Part shown: positions 7,401-9,163 of the stretch, piece after piece
Position numbering within the stretch: the stretch's first letter is position 1
How the letters are laid out: every line of letters begins with the position of its first letter
NCBI GenBank assembly: GCA_018969455.1
Contig: JAGWYI010000130.1
Location: forward strand, 1-9,163
Direction: 5' to 3'
DNA from: Bacteroidota bacterium
GTDB lineage: Bacteria > Bacteroidota > Bacteroidia > Chitinophagales > Saprospiraceae
DNA length: 9,163 nt
Translations under genes and position numbers: made by a program
Notes under the pieces: generated by a model
Database searches by the model: none
The model's input: the letters and a program-made list of their open reading frames with translations, nothing else
Told to the model about the DNA's origin: nothing

Positions 7401-7607
7401 TTGGATAATGATGTTCGATCTGCCTGCCAAACAGCTTGCCCAACCGGTGCAATTGTATTCGGTAATCTGAATAATCCCGAAAGTGAGGTAAACAAAGCCC
7501 GCAATAATGCAGGCGCTTTTGCTTATCAGGTACTGGAAGAAATAAACGTTCGCCCCGGTGTGGAGTATTCCGCTAAAGTGCGCAACACCAACGAAGGAAA
7601 TATCTGA
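4455..7607 (+). CDS. actB: alternative complex III subunit ActB, Fe-S/molybdopterin-oxidoreductase-like fusion
   Basis: ActB carries electrons within ACIII from the quinol site in ActC to the hemes of ActA. The 1050-residue protein joins two parts. Residues about 65-790 resemble a molybdopterin oxidoreductase catalytic chain, but without its N-terminal Cys-rich Fe-S motif; ActB structures are known to lack molybdenum cofactor. Residues about 795-1050 are an NrfC/DmsB-like ferredoxin with 15 cluster cysteines: C804, C807, C810, C814; C859, C862, C867, C871; C891, C897, C901; C961, C964, C991, C995. The third group reads CIGTRYCANNC, with Thr894 in place of a Cys, which fits three [4Fe-4S] clusters and one [3Fe-4S]. 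The N-terminus has 43 residues, then NRRDFLK with Arg44-Arg45, a hydrophobic stretch and a lipobox-like AASC (Cys64), implying Tat export and a lipid anchor. This is the arrangement annotated elsewhere as TAT-variant-translocated molybdopterin oxidoreductase. The start at 4455 retains that conserved extension. It lies 85 bases after actA and 84 before actC. Confidence 0.95.
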   Translation: MHNDNGIWVSTEDLMQDPNFLQNAEQEFSVENIDQTDGQWSTNRRDFLKLLGFGLGAATVAASCEIPVKKAIPYVTKPADIVPGVANYFASSFVQGGDYCAVLVKTREGRPIKIEGNTLSSVTGGGTSARAQAQVLSLYDTRRIKFAGNVKDAEVHQMNWADLDKEIKSKLAAGGNIRIIANSDMSPTSQRALAEFIAKYPNTIVVRYDQVSSAALIAANNLCFGKSVVPAYHFDKAEVIVSFGADFLGTWISPVEFARAYAQNRKIKGGADNKMSRHYQVESHMSLTGSNADHRILVKPSEQGAAIVALYNAISGNSGGPQLNEKAAEAIKKAAADLKKAGGKSLVVSASNNLMEQIYVNKINDLLGNINTTIEFGNFSNQRQGDERQMARLIEEMNGGQVNVAIVWGANPAFDLPNAAKFKEAFSKVPTRISFNTNVDETTALCNYSAPSHHQLESWGDANPKAGKYSLIQPTIAPLFQTRQAEHSLLEWADSPNLDRNAEQPYYSYLVAHWSTALFPKQTKYSTPSAFWDMSLHDGIFEIPTTEAPVSFNAGISLNPDGVTKPSASELEISFYETVNIGNGQYAHNPWLQEMPDPVNRTVWGNYLSIPLEWDGVNNINGWKDLNDGDNVEVEIAGNKMICTVVRTFGQMRGTVSIALGGGRENGGCGVGYGVNVNPWLPMDGGMIQYYATDVKLKPTGSRDKHFASVQHHHTMGVKAMGKEEKAVINVDEKSLGYKGFQGSLTNRSIIFQTNLNELHKLEEEMEEFHKESKHLNEQTLYPNYSEFFGTGLKWGMYVDLNACIGCGACQIACVSENNVPVVGKKEVARHHEMTWLRIDRYFYGDFENPHVVYQPMMCQHCDNAPCENVCPVNATNHSMEGINQMAYNRCIGTRYCANNCPFKVRRFNWLDYTTADTWPSNEERVFWAEGDDKPYYADDLVRMVLNPDVTVRSRGVIEKCSFCIQRIQEGKLTAKRENRAILDNDVRSACQTACPTGAIVFGNLNNPESEVNKARNNAGAFAYQVLEEINVRPGVEYSAKVRNTNEGNI

Positions 7608-7626
7608 AAATCAACAAAGAATGGAA

Positions 7627-7652
7627 AGGTTTGAGCCTCCTCGCCCGAACTT
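7627..7652 (+). other. imperfect hairpin between actB and actC
   Basis: Bases 7627-7636 can pair with 7643-7652 around a CTCCTC loop. The stem has one A-C mismatch (7634/7645) and two G-U pairs (7628/7651 and 7632/7647). It begins 20 bases after the actB stop, the same distance as the hairpin after actA. No T-run follows. The stem is weak and may be coincidental. Confidence 0.35.
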
Positions 7653-7691
7653 CTCCTGCCAATATCACAATCGCTCAATTATTGAAATAAT

Positions 7692-9113
7692 ATGTCGCAA
7701 GCAGTAGCGCCGGTTCGGCACGTATTGATTGAAGGAAACAAATCTTACCATAATATCACGGAAGATTTGTGTACCCCAACCGAAAAAGCTCCATCCCGCG
7801 AGTGGATAGTAGCCTTTGCGTTGGCATCTGCCTTTTTGGGACTGTATATTTTCGCCATCGTTTGGACCGTTTGGAAAGGTATCGGCGAATGGGGCGCAAA
7901 CCGTACCATCAACTGGGCCTGGGATATTACCAATTTCGTTTGGTGGATCGGTATCGGTCACGCAGGTACCCTTATCTCTGCCATCCTTCTGCTCTTCCGC
8001 CAACGCTGGCGTACCGGGGTTAACCGAGCCGCAGAAGCGATGACCATATTCGCCGTAATCTGTGCCGGCCAGTTTCCAATCTTCCATATGGGACGCGTAT
8101 GGCTTGCGTTTTTCATCTTCCCCTTTCCCAATACACGCGGCCCGCTTTGGACCAATTTTAACTCGCCGCTTCTTTGGGACGTATTCGCAATTTCAACCTA
8201 CTTCTCTGTATCCCTCCTCTTTTGGTATACAGGTTTGGTACCCGATCTTGCAACAGTTCGTGACCGCGCAACCGGTTATCGCCGCAAAATGTACGAACTC
8301 TTTTCTTTCGGCTGGACCGGTAGCGCCAAACACTGGCAGCGTTGGGAATCTCTTTCCTTGGTTCTTGCCGGCATTTCAACGCCTCTGGTACTCTCTGTAC
8401 ATACCATCGTATCTTTCGACTTCGCAACTTCGGTTGTACCTGGCTGGCATACCACCATTTTCCCGCCTTACTTCGTTGCAGGCGCCATTTTCTCCGGATT
8501 TGCCATGGTACAAACCCTTATGGTGCTTACCCGGAAAGTTTTAGGCCTCCAGGAATACATTACCATCAACCATATTGAATCTATGAACAAGGTTATCGTA
8601 CTTACCGGTACGATTGTGGGCGTTGCTTACCTCACCGAATTGTTCATTGCCTGGTACTCCGGTTACATCTACGAACAATTTGCCTTCTACAACCGCGTGT
8701 TCGGTATCTACTGGTGGTCTTACTTCGGTATGATGTTTTGTAATGTGGTTAGCCCGCAATTGTTCTGGTCACGTAGCATTCGCCGCAGCGTGTGGTGGAC
8801 ATTCTTCCTCTCTGTGCTTGTGAATATCGGAATGTGGTTCGAGCGTTTTGTAATCATTGCAACCACGCTTGCGCGTGACTTCCTGCCTTCTTCCTGGAGT
8901 TATTACAATCCGACCTGGGTCGAAATCAGCATTTTCACAGGTACCATCGGCTTGTTCTTTACTTTGTATTTGATCTTCACCCGCGTGGCGCCTGTAATTG
9001 CCATCGCTGAGGTAAAAGCTATTTTGAAAGTTGCCGGCGATCAATACATCGGCCCCAATGCGAAGCAAACGCAGCACAGCGGCGCCGAAGAAAAACAAGA
9101 CGTTAAACACTAA
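7692..9113 (+). CDS. actC: alternative complex III subunit ActC, NrfD-like membrane quinol oxidase
   Basis: ActC is the integral-membrane subunit of ACIII that binds and oxidises menaquinol on the periplasmic side and hands electrons to the Fe-S chain of ActB. The 473-residue protein belongs to the NrfD/PsrC family and shows ten likely membrane helices at about 38-60, 79-101, 116-142, 162-182, 218-241, 258-280, 297-322, 337-358, 366-388 and 408-434, the expected number for ActC. Polar residues inside or at the ends of helices are candidates for the quinol site and proton path: His90, His132 (FPIFHMGR), Asp163 (LLWDVFA), His237, Asp243 (HTIVSFDFA) and His253. The His132/Asp163 pair is my best match to the His-Asp pair implicated in quinol binding in solved ACIII structures, but I have not aligned it. 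The C-terminal tail (about 450-473) is hydrophilic and low in complexity. ATG 7692 is preceded by AT-rich sequence without a Shine-Dalgarno motif. actD would be expected next, beyond the edge. Confidence 0.95.
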   Translation: MSQAVAPVRHVLIEGNKSYHNITEDLCTPTEKAPSREWIVAFALASAFLGLYIFAIVWTVWKGIGEWGANRTINWAWDITNFVWWIGIGHAGTLISAILLLFRQRWRTGVNRAAEAMTIFAVICAGQFPIFHMGRVWLAFFIFPFPNTRGPLWTNFNSPLLWDVFAISTYFSVSLLFWYTGLVPDLATVRDRATGYRRKMYELFSFGWTGSAKHWQRWESLSLVLAGISTPLVLSVHTIVSFDFATSVVPGWHTTIFPPYFVAGAIFSGFAMVQTLMVLTRKVLGLQEYITINHIESMNKVIVLTGTIVGVAYLTELFIAWYSGYIYEQFAFYNRVFGIYWWSYFGMMFCNVVSPQLFWSRSIRRSVWWTFFLSVLVNIGMWFERFVIIATTLARDFLPSSWSYYNPTWVEISIFTGTIGLFFTLYLIFTRVAPVIAIAEVKAILKVAGDQYIGPNAKQTQHSGAEEKQDVKH

Positions 9114-9122
9114 ACCCTTCGA

Positions 9123-9149
9123 GCAATTTCGGATTATTCCTCAAATTGC
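9123..9149 (+). other. hairpin after actC
   Basis: GCAATTT (9123-9129) and AAATTGC (9143-9149) are perfect 7-base inverted copies around a 13-base loop, starting 10 bases after the actC stop. No T-run follows within the window, so it looks like an intercistronic stem rather than an operon terminator. What follows is cut off by the window edge. Confidence 0.45.
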
Positions 9150-9163
9150 CCGTTGAAATACAC

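Noticed and set aside
6174..7430. Long open frames on the - strand inside actB
   Set aside because: They lie antisense to a gene whose motifs and length are fully accounted for. Their translations show no family features.
2969..9113. Reading the ActB/ActC pair as a polysulfide or DMSO reductase
   Set aside because: The ActB Mo-type domain lacks the N-terminal Fe-S motif, it is fused to the ferredoxin domain, and the neighbour is a six-heme ActA. Only ACIII explains all three.
1..9163. Mobile elements, CRISPR arrays, tRNA or rRNA genes, defence or toxin-antitoxin systems
   Set aside because: No transposase-like protein, terminal repeats, spaced direct repeats or structured RNA gene was seen. 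All substantial coding space is covered by five full genes and one fragment of known families.

Overview
The window reads as chromosomal DNA of a Bacteroidota (Bacteroidetes) bacterium. Three things point there: an alternative complex III (ACIII) operon of the Bacteroidetes kind, with a six-heme ActA and an ActB whose Tat signal lies behind a long N-terminal extension; promoter-like sites of the form TTG-N19/20-TAnnTTTG in front of that operon; and AT-rich sequence rather than Shine-Dalgarno motifs before the start codons. The genus cannot be told from this sequence.

Layout. Bases 1-187 hold the C-terminal end of a GNAT-type acetyltransferase domain. A membrane-anchored M48 zinc metallopeptidase follows on the + strand (best start 386, end 1207). 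It converges on a complete arginine deiminase gene (arcA, 2542-1271, - strand), and a hairpin terminator at 1222-1261 that could serve both strands separates the two. A 426-base gene-free region (2543-2968) lies between the divergent arcA and actA. It carries two tandem promoter-like sites reading toward actA, a T-tract and three inverted repeats. From 2969 to the end lie actA, actB and actC on the + strand, spaced 85 and 84 bases apart, each gap containing a hairpin. A third hairpin follows actC, just before the window ends where actD would be expected.

How the genes work together. ActC is a ten-helix NrfD-like membrane protein that should oxidise menaquinol on the periplasmic side. ActB carries three [4Fe-4S] clusters and one [3Fe-4S] cluster on a domain related to molybdopterin oxidoreductases but lacking that family's N-terminal Fe-S motif. 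ActA carries six c-type hemes that pass electrons toward a terminal oxidase or soluble cytochrome. Together they replace the cytochrome bc1 complex. The remaining subunits (actD, actE, actF) and any linked cytochrome oxidase genes would lie beyond the right edge. Arginine deiminase and the M48 protease have no evident functional tie to ACIII.

I found no convincing undescribed system. The most useful leads are the regulatory architecture upstream of actA, the hairpins in the intercistronic gaps, and the domain arrangement of the six-heme ActA.
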